64,000 nt of DNA from Varroa destructor (GCF_002443255.2 NW_019211455.1:7287959-7351958), one strand, 5' to 3'. Positions 50,431 to 62,868 are shown, counted from the first letter of the stretch. The notes: generated from the sequence alone by a model not told the origin. Numbers and translations: made by a program.

Positions 50431-53196
50431 GTGAGTTATTTACCAACGCCTACAAGCAAATGTAGCCCGATATAGTTGCGTACATAAACAGCGTAAATTA
50501 TCTCGCCTTGTTTACATTAATAGTGTAAAAGTAACCTAATCTTACGCAAACACTGAGCACCCAAAAATGCACTCACACATTGAGCACATGTTCACTTTCT
50601 CGCATTGATAAGCAGGTAGGATAGGGATTTAGTTTGACATTGTTAAACTGGATCTCAGTCTAAAGTACTCATGACTATTTGGGATGCGTTCTCATTCCTT
50701 AAAGCTAACTGTTGCGTTTTAAACCGCCCGAAGCAAATCGACGATCCTATTCATTTAATGTCCACTAACAAGTTGTTATTTACTCTATGCACACGCGTAG
50801 GTGTTTACCTACAGATGATGAAATGGCGCAAAATTTAAATGTGCCTTGTCTATATCGAGGCAAAACTTGAACGAAGGTTCCATAGGGTCTTTTTACTTTA
50901 TTGACGCATGATATGCATATGTAAACATTCAGAAAGGCTATCCAAATATCGCTAATGTCATTAGGATTGTCTGTTCGTACGCGTTTTAGGATAGCGCCCC
51001 TCTCACTCTCCAGCGCTACCGAAAATCTAGTTAAGGGCTAGTCTATGAAGAACCGCGGTGTTCCTTTGAGCTTGTTAAGCCTACAATCCTCTATGCAGCC
51101 GAATCCGTTAATCATTGTTTCAGAAAGTTGGGCCATCGCACGAAACGATAGACGACTACGCCCACCTTCGAACCTAAACTAACTTACGTATGCCTTAATT
51201 TGGTAAAACAGGTTCCCGCTACAGGACTGAGGTGAGGTTCTTATATTATGATACATACAGTGTTTACAATCTGTCGCGCTTTGAAGTAGGCAAATTACGT
51301 TCTTTGTATTTATTTATACCAACATAACGTTTGACGATTTACTGAGCGCAAATTTATCATCTGAGAAAGGTGTGGACGGCTGGATACATCCCAGCCAACC
51401 GCAAAAAAAGCACGCGTCAGTGTATACCGGCGATGTGAGCACATGATATCTCACATCATTGAATCTCGATCTTATTACTCGTTACGATAGGGTAAAGTGT
51501 TTTGCGATAACGAGTGGGAGAATATTCAGTGACGTTGATGGCGAAAAGAGCCGTTTAGATATTTTCATTCATTTAGCGGAGTTCGTTCGTGAGCTATCAC
51601 TGATTTTTACCAAATAATTCTATTTTGTTTAACAGTAATTATCTGGTCGACCTATTTACAATAGATTTTCTTTCTCTATATTTGCGCATATCTGTTTTTG
51701 ATCTCTGCTGTTCCATATTGACACTCGGCTTCTCGTTTCCTGGGCTTACTTCCTCGCTGCATCTTGCGTAGCATTTGTTCCGTGTTCGCCCCTGGGCAAA
51801 CATGGAGTAAACAGTTCGCAAGGGTAAAATTGGATTCCCCTTGGAACTTCCTGGCGACACAGAAGTTCTCAGAGGCTTTGGCCTAAAGGGATGATGACGC
51901 TAATTTGACATCAGCAAATATTATAAAATTTTTTTTCGCATGAAATAGTAAGGAAAGGATTGGCTGCATAGGTATGCTACGTAACACTGTATCTTCTGTC
52001 AATATTTTCCTAGATATTCAATAAACGTTAGGTCTCACGATGAATTGCTTCAGATAAGGTATTTTCAAAAAAATCATACTACCAGTTTAGAAAAATTGAT
52101 TATAAATCGATACCATTTGGCGATTGCTGTGCGAAAGCTGAAACCACACTCATTTCTACCAACGCTAACCTATTTTGAGGTTTTCCCACTGTTGCAAAAA
52201 ACAGTATAGTTATGTATAATTTAGACCTAGCAGTATCTAATAGAAAATCAGACGTCTCATAGCGAGCCTCCTCTACACAAGAAGCTAAAAAAATGAGGTG
52301 CTGCTACATAGTTGTCAACGAGACACAGGGTAAAGGGTCAGCCTCTTCGGCGTGTTGGACGGTTCGATCAATGCACCAACGATCTTTACTGAAAAAACGA
52401 ATACTTTCAAACTTTCAACACTGATACGCCGAATGAACTATATCTGCTAGCAAATTAGCGTGGGAAACGAAAAAAAAAAAAACACATATATTTTACATAC
52501 CTAGATAGATATTGACAGATTTGCCAAGGAAAACGCATTAAGCATGTTGGATCAGCTTCGTAACCTCACTCGACAGCAGCAGCAGCACCACCACCACCAC
52601 CACCACCATTTATATATCATGGATCAGTAATTAATTTGATATATATTGTAACATTTCAGCTTATAACAGATATTTATCTACAGAAGCCATTGTTTACTAT
52701 AGTCTTTGTCCATATACTAGAGTCTATGTGTCATGGCCTACTTAGCGTACGAATCTGATAAGTTCATTCGTAGTGTTTGATATGCATAGGTTGGTGCCCG
52801 TTCGACGCGTGTAGAAGCTGAAGATCCCCAAAAAAACAAAGGCAGTTATGACTGTCATAGTGCATTAGTTCGAAGCTAAATATCGATACGTGTGCCCTGA
52901 GTGTTATCTAGCTTTTCAATGAGACTCTAGTTTTCGAAGTAGTACTGAGTTGCCGTTTCTGACAACAGCATTGCTTACAATTTCGATCCAAACACTGCGC
53001 AATGGTTCGGCTCGTAATAATTTTAGCTTTGCAGTGTTTGCCGACCAACAAGAAGACCAACGTTTTGAGTGACATTAAAAGTGGACAGGCTTTTTTCCTA
53101 ATGCGTAAATATTGTAAAGTTTGACGGATATTGAACGTCGAGATACCCTGCTGGAATTCACGTCCGGCTCAATATTGCAAAATATGTTGGATGCAG
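50431..53196 (+). other. Intron 3 of the PDZ gene (2.8 kb)
   Basis: Phase-0 intron. It contains the compound CAG/CAC repeat at 52574-52608. Otherwise it is AT-rich sequence without recognised features. Confidence 0.7.
52574..52608. repeat. (CAG)4(CAC)n compound trinucleotide repeat
   Basis: Four CAG units run straight into seven or more CAC units. It lies in intron 3 and is not in an exon-like frame. Confidence 0.9.
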
Positions 53197-53323
53197 GTAA
53201 ATGAGATGTCGATGCGGGAGGTAAGTTGGGCTGACGCCGTTCGAGTACTTCGGGATGCCTCTTCGCCCGTACGCCTCATGATACTTCGAGAGAACCCCCA
53301 GACCCTATTCACCAGCAGCGAAA
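53197..53323 (+). CDS. PDZ scaffold, exon 4 (end of PDZ-A plus linker)
   Basis: The acceptor GGATGCAG and donor GAAA then GTGAGT bound 42 codons plus one base (residues 112-153). VNEMSM is the strand usually reading VNG, with Glu in place of the Gly. SWADAVRVLRDAS is helix alpha-B, which forms one wall of the ligand groove. Its first groove-facing residue, His in class I PDZ domains, is Trp122 here. VRLMILREN is the last strand. PQTLFTSSE starts a short linker. A GTAAGT inside the exon (53221-53226) is a possible but frame-breaking alternative donor. Ligand class is therefore likely non-canonical (inference). Confidence 0.9.
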
Positions 53324-54685
53324 GTGAGTTTATGCTGTTTTTCGTTAACTGTTTATAGTAATTTTCGAAAGTTCGTATCAGACAGGGGCCTGTTGTTATC
53401 CTGAACATGTAAAGAATGACAAAGGCTTGCTTAGTTAGCACGTGTATGTATGCTTGCTTTCTACCAAGTTGTTGCATGTCATGTTTGATTTGGATTGAAT
53501 GATAAGGTGCAGAATTGCAATGTCCAATCAAGGCTTGCACGGGCTTTAGCTTCGAAACAAAGTTAATCTGTATCCTAGTTTTGAAATGATGGTCGTGGTT
53601 TCTCCTTATTGTTATTGCTTTTTTAGCCTGCAGTCGCTAATACCTAACGTTTACGATACCACAAATCATAATTAGGTGATAAAGACAGACTTTGAATAGC
53701 AGCGGTCGCAAGCCATACGAATTTAGATTTGACACATTTCTCACAGCTAAAATTTCAGATGCAGCTATCTAAATAAATACATATCAACATACTATCTTTA
53801 TATAAAGACCATTAATCTATCTTTGCTTTTATTCGAACTTTGATAATGAACGTGCTATTTGATGATGAGATCGTGCATGTATAGGGTTGAGGAAAAGCTA
53901 TGGTCGGTTTTTTTTTTAGAGGAATCGAGTGGTGTCAGCGAGCGAAAGAACGTTGACCACTTTTTCTTCGTAGTCTGGCCTGTTCTTTAAAGGATCTAAT
54001 AATTACGCTTATTATTTCCTGAGCCGCAGGACTAGATAGCACTTTACTTTATTATGGAACGCCCTGGTCCATTTTACTGCTCTAGTCCAAAAAGCGAGCC
54101 AAACTTCCACGAAAACATAAATTATTCCTCTTAGATAATCAAGTCGAGGATTTTTTAGTTATGTAGAATTTATACATTAATTATGGTCTGCATCACATTA
54201 AGTGAAAAAAGACTTTTGAATTAAATAGAAATTTCTTGTGACTAAATTTAACTTACGTATGTAATTTCATAATATAACTTCTTCCGAGATACTTTATTAT
54301 TAATAATAAGTATAGCAATTTTCACTGAGTTGAAATCGAAATCTTGCGAAATTTTTAAATTACATTTCGGTAATAATGGGTAAAACGCTTTCAACGCAAT
54401 AGCAATAGCGTGGTCTTGGTTGTATTAATTAGCCAAAAACTAGATCTGCATAAAAGTGAGCTATGTCGCTGGAGTTTTATGTATTGCTTCGTAATGTCTA
54501 ATAGTAGCAACGTTTCTTGTCGACCCTGAAGTGACTTGTTAGGGAGTTACCATACAATATGCTAAATAGCCTTCAATTCGACTCAAGCAATCAACTCGAC
54601 TTCATCAGCCAATGAAGTTATCTAATATTCGATACTAATGTTAACATTAATCTTAATGACAGACTCAGCTTCTGTGTTTTTTCAG
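53324..54685 (+). other. Intron 4 of the PDZ gene (1.4 kb)
   Basis: Phase-1 intron falling in the linker between the two PDZ domains. AT-rich. No other feature was seen. Confidence 0.75.
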
Positions 54686-54764
54686 AACCCTCAAAGTTTA
54701 TCACGGTAGAACTACACAAATCAAGCGTGAAAGATCACTTAGGCCTCAGCTTTATTCAACGGAC
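54686..54764 (+). CDS. PDZ scaffold, exon 5 (start of PDZ-B)
   Basis: The acceptor GTGTTTTTTCAG and donor CGGAC then GTAAGT bound 79 bases: two to complete Lys154, 25 codons and two more of Thr180. KFITVELHKS is beta-A of the second PDZ domain, and DHLGLSF is its carboxylate-binding loop and beta-B. The inter-domain linker is only about ten residues, so the two PDZ domains are a tandem pair. The start matches MUPP1 PDZ11 (TLTIELQKK followed by GLGLSIV, from memory). Confidence 0.9.
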
Positions 54765-54940
54765 GTAAGTTTCATTATAACTCTCGCGCAGTAAAGAAAG
54801 ATTAGAAAATTTATTAAACAAATGTTTACTAGACATTTCAAAAAATAAAAGTATTGAGAATCGTTAGATATATTGCATGGTATAAACCAGATAACACTGG
54901 CTGCTCCTTATCTTTTAATTATTTGTTTATTTCATTGCAG
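54765..54940 (+). other. Intron 5 of the PDZ gene (176 bases)
   Basis: By far the shortest intron here, phase 2, AT-rich, with the acceptor TTTATTTCATTGCAG. Confidence 0.85.
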
Positions 54941-54971
54941 GAATGGTCGAGGAGTTTTCATTACCTACGTT
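54941..54971 (+). CDS. PDZ scaffold, exon 6 (31-base exon)
   Basis: A very short exon with a strong acceptor (ATTTCATTGCAG) and donor (GTT then GTAAGT). One base completes Thr180, then ten codons read NGRGVFITYV, which is the beta-B/beta-C hairpin of the second PDZ domain. Skipping it would shift the frame and remove a core strand, so it should be constitutive. MUPP1 PDZ11 has NDTGVFVSDI at this place (from memory). It ends in phase 0, which fits exon 7 despite the 8.3-kb gap. Confidence 0.88.
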
Positions 54972-57900
54972 GTAAGTTCGCTTATTATTTAAAGAGCTCA
55001 TTAGTTATGCGCTTGATAATTTTGTCTATACGATCTTGAGAAAGTAATCAAGTGGAACTAGGCTCTATATATATATTAAGTTCAACTAAGGAACACGGAT
55101 AAGGAAACACCGCCGTAAAGACCATTCCCTTCTTCAAAAATCAGAATAAGGAAGAAAATGATGATACTGCTTTTGAATAAGGTTGCGTCAAAGGATTGTC
55201 AGATATTATTCAGCTCCAGTCTCAAATGGGTAGTTGTTTTCCCTAACCCACCACATTCGGCTATCGTTAACACTAAAATTTACAAGAAATAAGGAACACG
55301 GTTTTCATTCCATGTTTGTCATGCGCTTAATACCTGTAATACAATGCATTTTTTGCAATGCAAGGTTTTTCAGCTCTAATGGACAGCAAAATGTGGTTTG
55401 CAGAGGTAGATTCTATACCAATCTATGAGGATTGAGTCCAATTAGACTTAGTAAAACGATTTTAGGAGTCAGTGTCCTTCTGTAATGGTCCTTGCAATGT
55501 TTCCAAGACCATATGAAGAGTTGTCGTGCCTTAATCGCTTAATACTTCAAAATCAGTTCCGAATGAAGGACACGAGGTCCAGGGCGCAGTATCGCGGTAC
55601 CAGGCAAAAAACTTCTGGTCTGGTCTAAATAGCGCATTAGTACTTAATATTCTTAAAAATAAATTACTCGGTAGGTGCATTTCTATAACCTTGCAAATAC
55701 TTAAAGTAAGTTGTTGTATAAATTTAACGCTATTTTTACTGAATACACAACCCGACGGCTAATTAAAACGGTGTCGAATCAAACAAAGTAAACAAACTGG
55801 TCCCTTTTGCTTGTACATAAGACGTATTTCTTCAGAAGTTAAGATATCAAAATAAAACCCTATCCATACGAGTGGATGGAGTCAATGAATACATCGCCCC
55901 GGTGGGCGTATTTACGCCCTATTTCAGATCTTTATGAATTTGCAGTCTTTATAAGGGTTGCATCTTTTTTGAAAAGATAGTGTTGTAATCCGCAATAAGT
56001 TGCGCTACTTCCTGAGTGCTGCTCTTCACTATAAACTTGCTGTATTCCTTTAGCCCGCATCCTACAAACTCCAAAAGAGGCTTGAGTAACGCTGTACAAG
56101 ACTGAGCATTTCTTACACAAACTATGTATAGCAAACATAGTGGAACAAAAATCTAGCAAGCATTTTAAGTCTGATGTCCGTCAGCTCCAAAAGTACCAGT
56201 TTACGATATATTATTATGTTTTTCATTTTTGCTAATAATATGAGAACACGATTTTATTAACGATAACTAGAGGCACAGCCAGCAAATAAGGATGCAATTT
56301 TTGTTTTGATAAGTCACTGCAGCTCTAGCGTCGTCGTAATGGTTGGGTGGTGATGTGCTTGCCTTTCACCCTAGGTGACACGTACGGTCCCACAAGTTTG
56401 AAACTAGGCATGTACACCTTACGTTCTTCTGGGAGTCAGCTATTTCAAGTGACTCCAGACGGTTTGAAGACTAATTCGGTATCAATCAAAAAAACAACTG
56501 TAGATCACGTTTCGAATGTACAATTTTTATTCATTGCATTAAAATAAACGTTTAGAAAAACTACTGCCTGTTAGAAATGCTCAATAGATTTTTTTCGTTT
56601 ATAGCAGATAGTGATTTTTCAGCTAGGTATTTCCCCCAGCACAAGAGAACCATCCACCTTAATATAGGATAGGTCGTGAACTAGCACTAACCTATGATTC
56701 CCGAGGGCCCAGCCTTCAAACCTTTGGCTTTTGGATTTTCTCAAATTTATCCAGTTGTTAATTAGAACTGACCCTGACATATTTAAACAGACAGCTAGCT
56801 ATTTTGGCAGTGAGAGGTTTTATCATACGTTTATTCTTCATTGGCAAAACAAATGGCAATGTTAAGGGAAACCCGCAGACTGAGAGCTCTACGTCCAAAA
56901 ATTGACGATCCGTATTAAGAATTCAATATTTGTATTGCAATTTTATTATTCTATTTTACGGACCCCAGACCTTAGTCGGCGTTGGTTTCGTCATTAATTC
57001 AACTAATCTCAGAACTCACGCTCAGCTAAAATGTACCTCGATTAGACATCTGAAGTGATTTCCTTGGGATCATTTTGCTCCACCAATCCCGTCATCGGTT
57101 TCCTATTCTCACACTTTGCCTATGGGATACGCATCGAGTTATCGAACAGCTTGTCCTAATATTCGTAAATTTGATTGCTAGTACGCCTAATCTAACATCC
57201 CATTGCAGTTATCGGGTCCTAGTAATTCTATTTCTCCAATCATATTGTTGTAATGGTCGCACGTAATAAAATCGGGTCTATTTCCCTTGTGTCAATAACG
57301 TTGCCGCCCTTATCAAGCTAGCCTATACCTATACAATTATCCAAAAGCATTATTCACGTCACCTTAGGATTGTGACTCCGTTCGCCTTTTATCGACCGTC
57401 GCAGTAATCCTGTTATTTTATTACACTTAACCCATATCTTTTTCCTATGCATAGTACGATCGTTACTTCAACGTTTATAATATAATCCTAGACAAATATT
57501 ACTTCACCTATATATAGGGAACGTTGATGGCTGGTTGCCCACGCAGCGTCAGCCGACAGAAGCTCTAACGAAAATGTGGACCTATCATGTTGGCTTCGTC
57601 ATTTTTCCCTGCTAATGAATAACTGTGTGAGTCTGCTGAACGTTCTTGCAGACCCAATACACTGCTGCACCTTTGCCGTTTTGTTTGTTGGAGTTAATCC
57701 ATATTGCAGCGTTCGCGTTGATATAGTTCACATAGGCTTAACTTTTTCCATAGAAAAAAACTTTCCAGTCACAGCAATTTACGGAACGTGTTTTTTTTTT
57801 TTTAATTTCCTATTGTGTAACCTTGTAGAAGTTGAAAAACAATTTCCCAATATAAAACTCGCAGCAATTGTTGGCCCTTGATCAGACTATAATCTAAAAA

Positions 57901-58003
57901 GTCAAATGCGTCCAAAATTAATAATAGTAATTAAAAATAACAAACGTACACATACAGGCTAACAGGCGCAGACCTGTAACAATGTATAGATCACTTGAAC
58001 GTA

Positions 58004-58366
58004 TTACTTTCTGAGAAATATAACACGAATAACCGCATACCTGTATCTTTGATCGTATTCACTATTGAACAGGAACTTAGGAACTGTACTATTGCCGCAT
58101 CGCTTCTTTGTCCTTCGGTAGGAAAGCTTTTGAAGGAGAGCCTTCACCGCTTCGTCGGCACCTTTTTGAGCATTTTGAGCCAATGCCTCTTCGAATTTCA
58201 TTTTCGGTCGTCTTATTTTCCTCGAAGATTCGATTAACGCTGGCTGAACCCAAAGTCTTCCCTTTAGTTTTTCTTTTGTCCTTTGCGTTGTTGCAGCGGA
58301 TTGGCAATTGTTACTGCTATTCTGGTATTCTGTACGACGGCGCTGGCGTGCCCTAAGCAGTAACAT
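58004..58366 (-). CDS. Candidate minus-strand ORF in a multi-frame open block
   Basis: The minus frame has 120 codons, rich in Lys, Arg, Glu and Ala, with a helix-like KFEEALAQNAQKGADEAVK and then QKLSYRRTKKR. A second minus frame over 58089-58307 is also open and highly charged (GSASVNRIFEENKTTENEI), as are a third minus frame (58264-58461) and a plus frame (58108-58356). One is perhaps real coding, but the sequence does not say which. I recognise no family. It would be an antisense nested gene inside intron 6. Confidence 0.2.
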   Translation of the reverse strand: MLLLRARQRRRTEYQNSSNNCQSAATTQRTKEKLKGRLWVQPALIESSRKIRRPKMKFEEALAQNAQKGADEAVKALLQKLSYRRTKKRCGNSTVPKFLFNSEYDQRYRYAVIRVIFLRK

Positions 58367-59221
58367 CGCACGCTAGGAACTGGTCCGCAGACCACGGGGC
58401 CAATGCTATGATGTTCCGGCGAAGAGCGAAATTGGCCGACAAGTCCATCGCACATTACCATTATTATAACTGAGGAATAACGTCATTAAGTAAGCTATAG
58501 CAAACCTGTCGGCGAAAAGCCGACACGACATGTTTTCCGTCGAGGTTTCAAACTGCCTAGATTCGTATTACGTTAATACTTAGTGGCTGCAAAAAGATGG
58601 GTGGAGACATTCAACCAGACTTGGACGCTAACTCCTATAGATTGAGGATTTTTCCTATGCCTTGTTTATAGAACTGTATTTACACAAAAACAAATGATTC
58701 GATATTGTTTCTCATGTGTTGACATTGATTGATGATTGACAGCCATGGTTATTCTATATAAGCACCGTGCAGCGCGATTACAGTTTCCATTCGGGACGTA
58801 AACTACTAAGTAGCTGTTTTCAGTATATTCGTTTTTTAAAGTGTATACTCGGTAAAGGGTCGTTCAGAGATGATGCTGTGTGCAAAAAAAAGAAACACAT
58901 GGAATGTAATTTTCGCCTGATAGAGCGCCATAAGGAAGGGTTCGAGATGGCTGAGACTCACAATTGGAGCTTATTTTGACGCCCCAATTAGCAATCAATA
59001 TTCTGTTTTTTAAAACAGCTATTAATTTCTGTGGCAAAAACCTAGGCGTATTAAAAGGGGCTTGTTAGACGTCTTGATGGCCTTTCAGCGAGGAGTTCCC
59101 GATTCGCCTCATGTAAATCTTCCTCAGATCTTTTAGAAGCCACACGAAAACTGGCAATAACTTCGTACTTCGCCTACGAACACTCTGATCTTTAATCTTG
59201 CTATGACAAATTTCTATTTAG

Positions 59222-59377
59222 ATTCTGGAAAAAGCCGGCTTTCATGTAGTCCAAAAAGTAGCAGATGAATGCGTGCCGGCTACGACAAAAAAGCCCACGG
59301 AAGTTTTTCCCAGTATAAACGAGCCTTGTACAATGCAGCGGCAACAACAAACGGCTTGTCGTGACGGCGTTTATTAC
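59222..59377 (+). CDS. Candidate 52-codon exon inside intron 6, unknown
   Basis: The acceptor TTTCTATTTAG and donor GTACGT bound exactly 52 open codons, phase 0 at both ends. The translation starts ILEKAGFHVVQKVADE and continues with a Pro/Thr-rich, then Gln-rich stretch. It is phase-compatible with PDZ exons 6 and 7, so it could be a cassette exon. But it would insert between beta-C and helix alpha-A of the second PDZ domain. It could instead belong to a nested gene, end at the TGA at 59387-59389, or be chance. Confidence 0.18.
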
Positions 59378-59859
59378 GTACGTTTTTGAATACCGTGAAT
59401 TCGCCTCAGAAGATGTTGGAAACGTACTCACCAATATGAAATGCGAAAATAGTGAACATTACGCGTCGCATGCAAGACCATAATTTCATGTTCTCTGAGT
59501 TTAAATTATCTCAGGGTTGAAACAAAGACGTTCTCAAACTCATAAAAGATTTAGGAAGGAAGATATTCGATGATATAGCAGAAGCTCGCACTACGGTTTT
59601 TCTAAAACAAGGGGTGTAGCTGAAACTACAATGAAGAAATGTAAAGCTAGACATGGCGGCACAGTTCAATCATTAAATGAATAATAGAGATTATACATTT
59701 GTAATGAGGATCCTAAAACGGGGACTCTAAAACAAATGGAAATAATCTTAATGATCTTTAATATTATAGCATTAATATTCAAGTGTACGCATATATCTAT
59801 GTGTGTGAAAGGGAAGGGGGTGAAGGTAGGTGACTCGAGAGGTAGGTGAGCTGCAGACG

Positions 59860-59881
59860 CATATGCATTTTCATATGCATT
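59860..59881. repeat. CATATGCATT direct repeat
   Basis: The 10-mer CATATGCATT occurs twice with one or two bases between copies, and GCATATG is self-complementary around the centre, giving both direct and inverted symmetry. Confidence 0.7.
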
Positions 59882-60167
59882 AACTATCAAACAGTTTTAG
59901 CTGAAGGTGAAGAAAATACACTTCATTTTTGGAATGCATTCTCAGGTTCTTATATATACATATACTTAACTAACGTAGCCAAATCCCATTACACAAGATC
60001 CGGTAATATTAAGCGCCGATTAGGTATATTGTATAGGTACTAGTTTCAAGGAACTTCAACCGCTGGGAGTTCTCCCACTACTCTCCGTTAAAAACTTTGT
60101 ACTCAGGCGAAGAATAAAGGGTCTGAAACATTGATGTTGCATTGAAAGCCTTCGGGTCAATTACGCC

Positions 60168-60190
60168 CGTCAATTATTACGTCAATTATT
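60168..60190. repeat. Tandem repeat of CGTCAATTATT, period 12
   Basis: Two copies at 60168-60178 and 60180-60190, with a partial third copy (GTCAATTA) just upstream. Confidence 0.85.
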
Positions 60191-61086
60191 TTGTTTGACT
60201 GACTCGCAATTAACCCGCAATAATAATAAATTGAACAATCTAGCTTTATTTCTGGTTCAAGGCCCTCGATTTTTAATTGTCCATTGGTTTCAGTAGTTCT
60301 ATGAGAAGTCTTTTACAGGGGATGATGCATTGCTGGTTCATTACTGTGCTTTGTTAAGAACGTCTTTGTAACAGATGTGATACATGGAAGACCTATGAAA
60401 GCTACCTAATATTATCAAGTGGTACTTGAAGAAGTTGTCCTATAATGGCTACTTTGTACGCAAAAGCCGAGTATTTATTGGTGACAGATGGCAGTACTGC
60501 GAAAAGTATGTTTAAATAACTAGTTTTTACCAGCTTCGAATGGCAGTGGTCTCATGCCAATTGCTTTTTCATGTGAAGTTATAATTATTTGCAAACGATA
60601 AGTGTTTATGTGTACTTGAAAGTCAGTTGCATTTTAACAGGCAGTATTTTAACTAAAAGCAATTTAAATTGAAGTTCTATATACCTGTTGTCGGTGCCCT
60701 TTCTATAACTCGGACAACTAGGGTTCAAATTATCATGAACTTTCTATTATGAAGGCAGACACGTTAATTGTACACACGATGCTAGTTGACATTGATTGCA
60801 GTTTTTCTAGAAGTGCTCATTAACAATATACTTGTACTACTGCTTGTACTGCTATTTGCCCCACGAATATGTGGGACATATGATGCATATTTTCACTGTC
60901 AAAAACAGTCCGGTGACATCTTCATTTGAAGTTATAAGTCGATGCTAGTATTCAGGCGATACGTCAGAGTCGTATCGTATTCGGCTGGGGAAGCGACGAC
61001 TACACAGCGTTAGTGAAGGACCGTATGTTAGTTATTTCCTTAATTATGTTTTTACTTAACTCGCCTCATTGTTTCCAATATTTTAG

Positions 61087-61267
61087 TAAGTACGGTATAG
61101 TCGCAGAAACTCGTAGTGGTACAGCTTCGAACCCGAACGTAGACACGTTTGGCTGTGCGCTAAGGGTCAGCCGTTCGATCGAGCCCCCAACAACGGTGCC
61201 GGACGTAAAGTTCGAGATATTTAATCCGCACTTGTTTGTCTATAAAATCGCAGACCGGAACTACTCT
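61087..61267 (+). CDS. Serpin-like exon candidate (reactive loop and C-terminal strand)
   Basis: The acceptor CCAATATTTTAG and donor TCT then GTAAGC bound one base plus 60 codons. The translation has features of the last exon of a serpin protease inhibitor. KYGIVAETRSGTAS resembles the strand s5A and hinge (V-x-E-x-G-T-x-A), a variable loop follows, and KFEIFNPHLFVYKIADRN resembles the conserved F-x-x-x-HPF-x-F-x-I-x-D strand. The spacing between the two is about right. Differences from the family are real: NPH instead of DHP, and no small-residue run in the hinge. The frame stays open to a TGA at 61286-61288. No other serpin exon was found nearby, so this could be a pseudogene fragment or chance. 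Confidence 0.28.
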
Positions 61268-61403
61268 GTAAGCTTCAGTAACTATTGAAAGATTAATTAA
61301 TTAATAGGTAAAATCATTAGGTTAGACAACTTATTTAAATTTATATGAATTCCCCCTACCCCTATATTTATGAGAAAACAATGATGTGTGTTATATTGCA
61401 CAA

Positions 61404-61425
61404 ACACGAGCTGCGTTGCTCGTGT
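61404..61425. repeat. Perfect hairpin, 8-bp stem, 6-nt loop
   Basis: ACACGAGC and GCTCGTGT flank TGCGTT. Confidence 0.8.
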
Positions 61426-62297
61426 AAGTTACAAACGCTTGAACACAACACAAAACAAAAGAACGTTATCTCGGTGGTGACATTTTATTAAATAAAGCTA
61501 AAAAGTAAGCTAAACTTTTTTTGGCCGAACTTTGCTTAATCAGTTAGTTTTATGAAAAGAGATAACGCAGCCAGGAAGTAAGTAGATTTAGCAGGAAGGA
61601 CCTTCAATTGAAGATGCACCCGCCTGCTTCGTCATAATGTACCATTGTGTACGTGGCTGTGTGTGTTTAGCTATGTGGATATGGCGGCCTTGTAATCACA
61701 AAGCAGCTTTCTCATAGACTCTCCTGATACTAGGCGCTTAAGGGAAGATTTGCCTATACCTACAGCGGTACCCCTAACCCACACGGGGTTTGCTGTGCCC
61801 CCAATACCTTTATTTACTAATACAAAGACTATTTGGTATTATACGTATGTATCTACGTCGATGAGCTTCACCTATAGCAGTGCAGAACATACAGTTGGCT
61901 GGGAATATGGTAGTCACCGGGTTAAAGAGAGAGATCGTTAATAGCAACTCAAATGCTCACAGGCTCTAGGACGGCCGATAGCTTACTCTGGTTAATTTAA
62001 TGGCTCTGTAAATTCTGTTGGAGGAAGCACCACAGCAGAGAGCCCGCACTCTGGTGTCGGCCCTCGCGTCTGATACGTAGTACGCACAGATGCGCTAATA
62101 AGGCAGGACAAATTATAATCTTGTTGCGTTTCTTAATGACAGCTCCTTTTAGGAAATATTCTATACATATGTGGTAAATAGTATCGATGCAAGTAAGATA
62201 GCTGGCAAATCAGGCTATTTGCGTGTGGTGTGTAAACAGTTTTTATTGGATTTACTTTATTGTTAATTTGTCATATGTTTAAAAAACACACACACAG

Positions 62298-62327
62298 CAT
62301 ACTACATACATGTACACATGTAGTATG
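62298..62327. repeat. Perfect hairpin, 10-bp stem, 10-nt loop
   Basis: CATACTACAT (62298-62307) and ATGTAGTATG (62318-62327). It directly follows a short CA repeat. Confidence 0.85.
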
Positions 62328-62842
62328 TTTCCACTAGGTCTTTGCCCAGGGAACGCTCTCGTTAGAACGAAACCACAGCTTACAGGATAAGACCTCCTTC
62401 CGTCCTCGTCCCAGGAAGTGGGCTAGCAACAGAGATCCTTGGACTATCCTTAAGCAGTCTAGAAGCATGCTCGTCATATCTAGGAATAGATTTTGACACG
62501 ACAGAATCTCCCGCGGAGTACCGGACATAAAATGTGCTTTATAGCATTAAAACAACCGTCTTAACAGCCTAATCACTAATTCGATTTCAAATTGGCCTTC
62601 ATATAGAAAGTGTATAGTGAAGCATTGCTACAGGTTTTATAGTATTTGAAGGCTGTCGCTTTTAATTTTATACTCCCTATTGGGGTCGCTAACGTAAACA
62701 TCATTTATCGAGAATATTTCATAGGTTCTTCACCTAAGCTAGGCGGGGAAAGTATTGCTCTGAAGAATGTAGACAGGTCATCAGTGCACTGTAATTGCAC
62801 CGATGTGCTAGCGCAAACTGATCACTGAAACAGAGTTCCGCT

Positions 62843-62868
62843 TATATATATATATATATATATATATA
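62843..62868. repeat. (TA)n microsatellite
   Basis: 26 bases of perfect TA alternation in intron 6. Confidence 0.95.

Noticed and set aside
53221..53226. GTAAGT inside PDZ exon 4 as the true donor
   Set aside because: Using it would cut off helix alpha-B and the last strand of PDZ-A, which are clearly encoded downstream and spliced in phase to exon 5.
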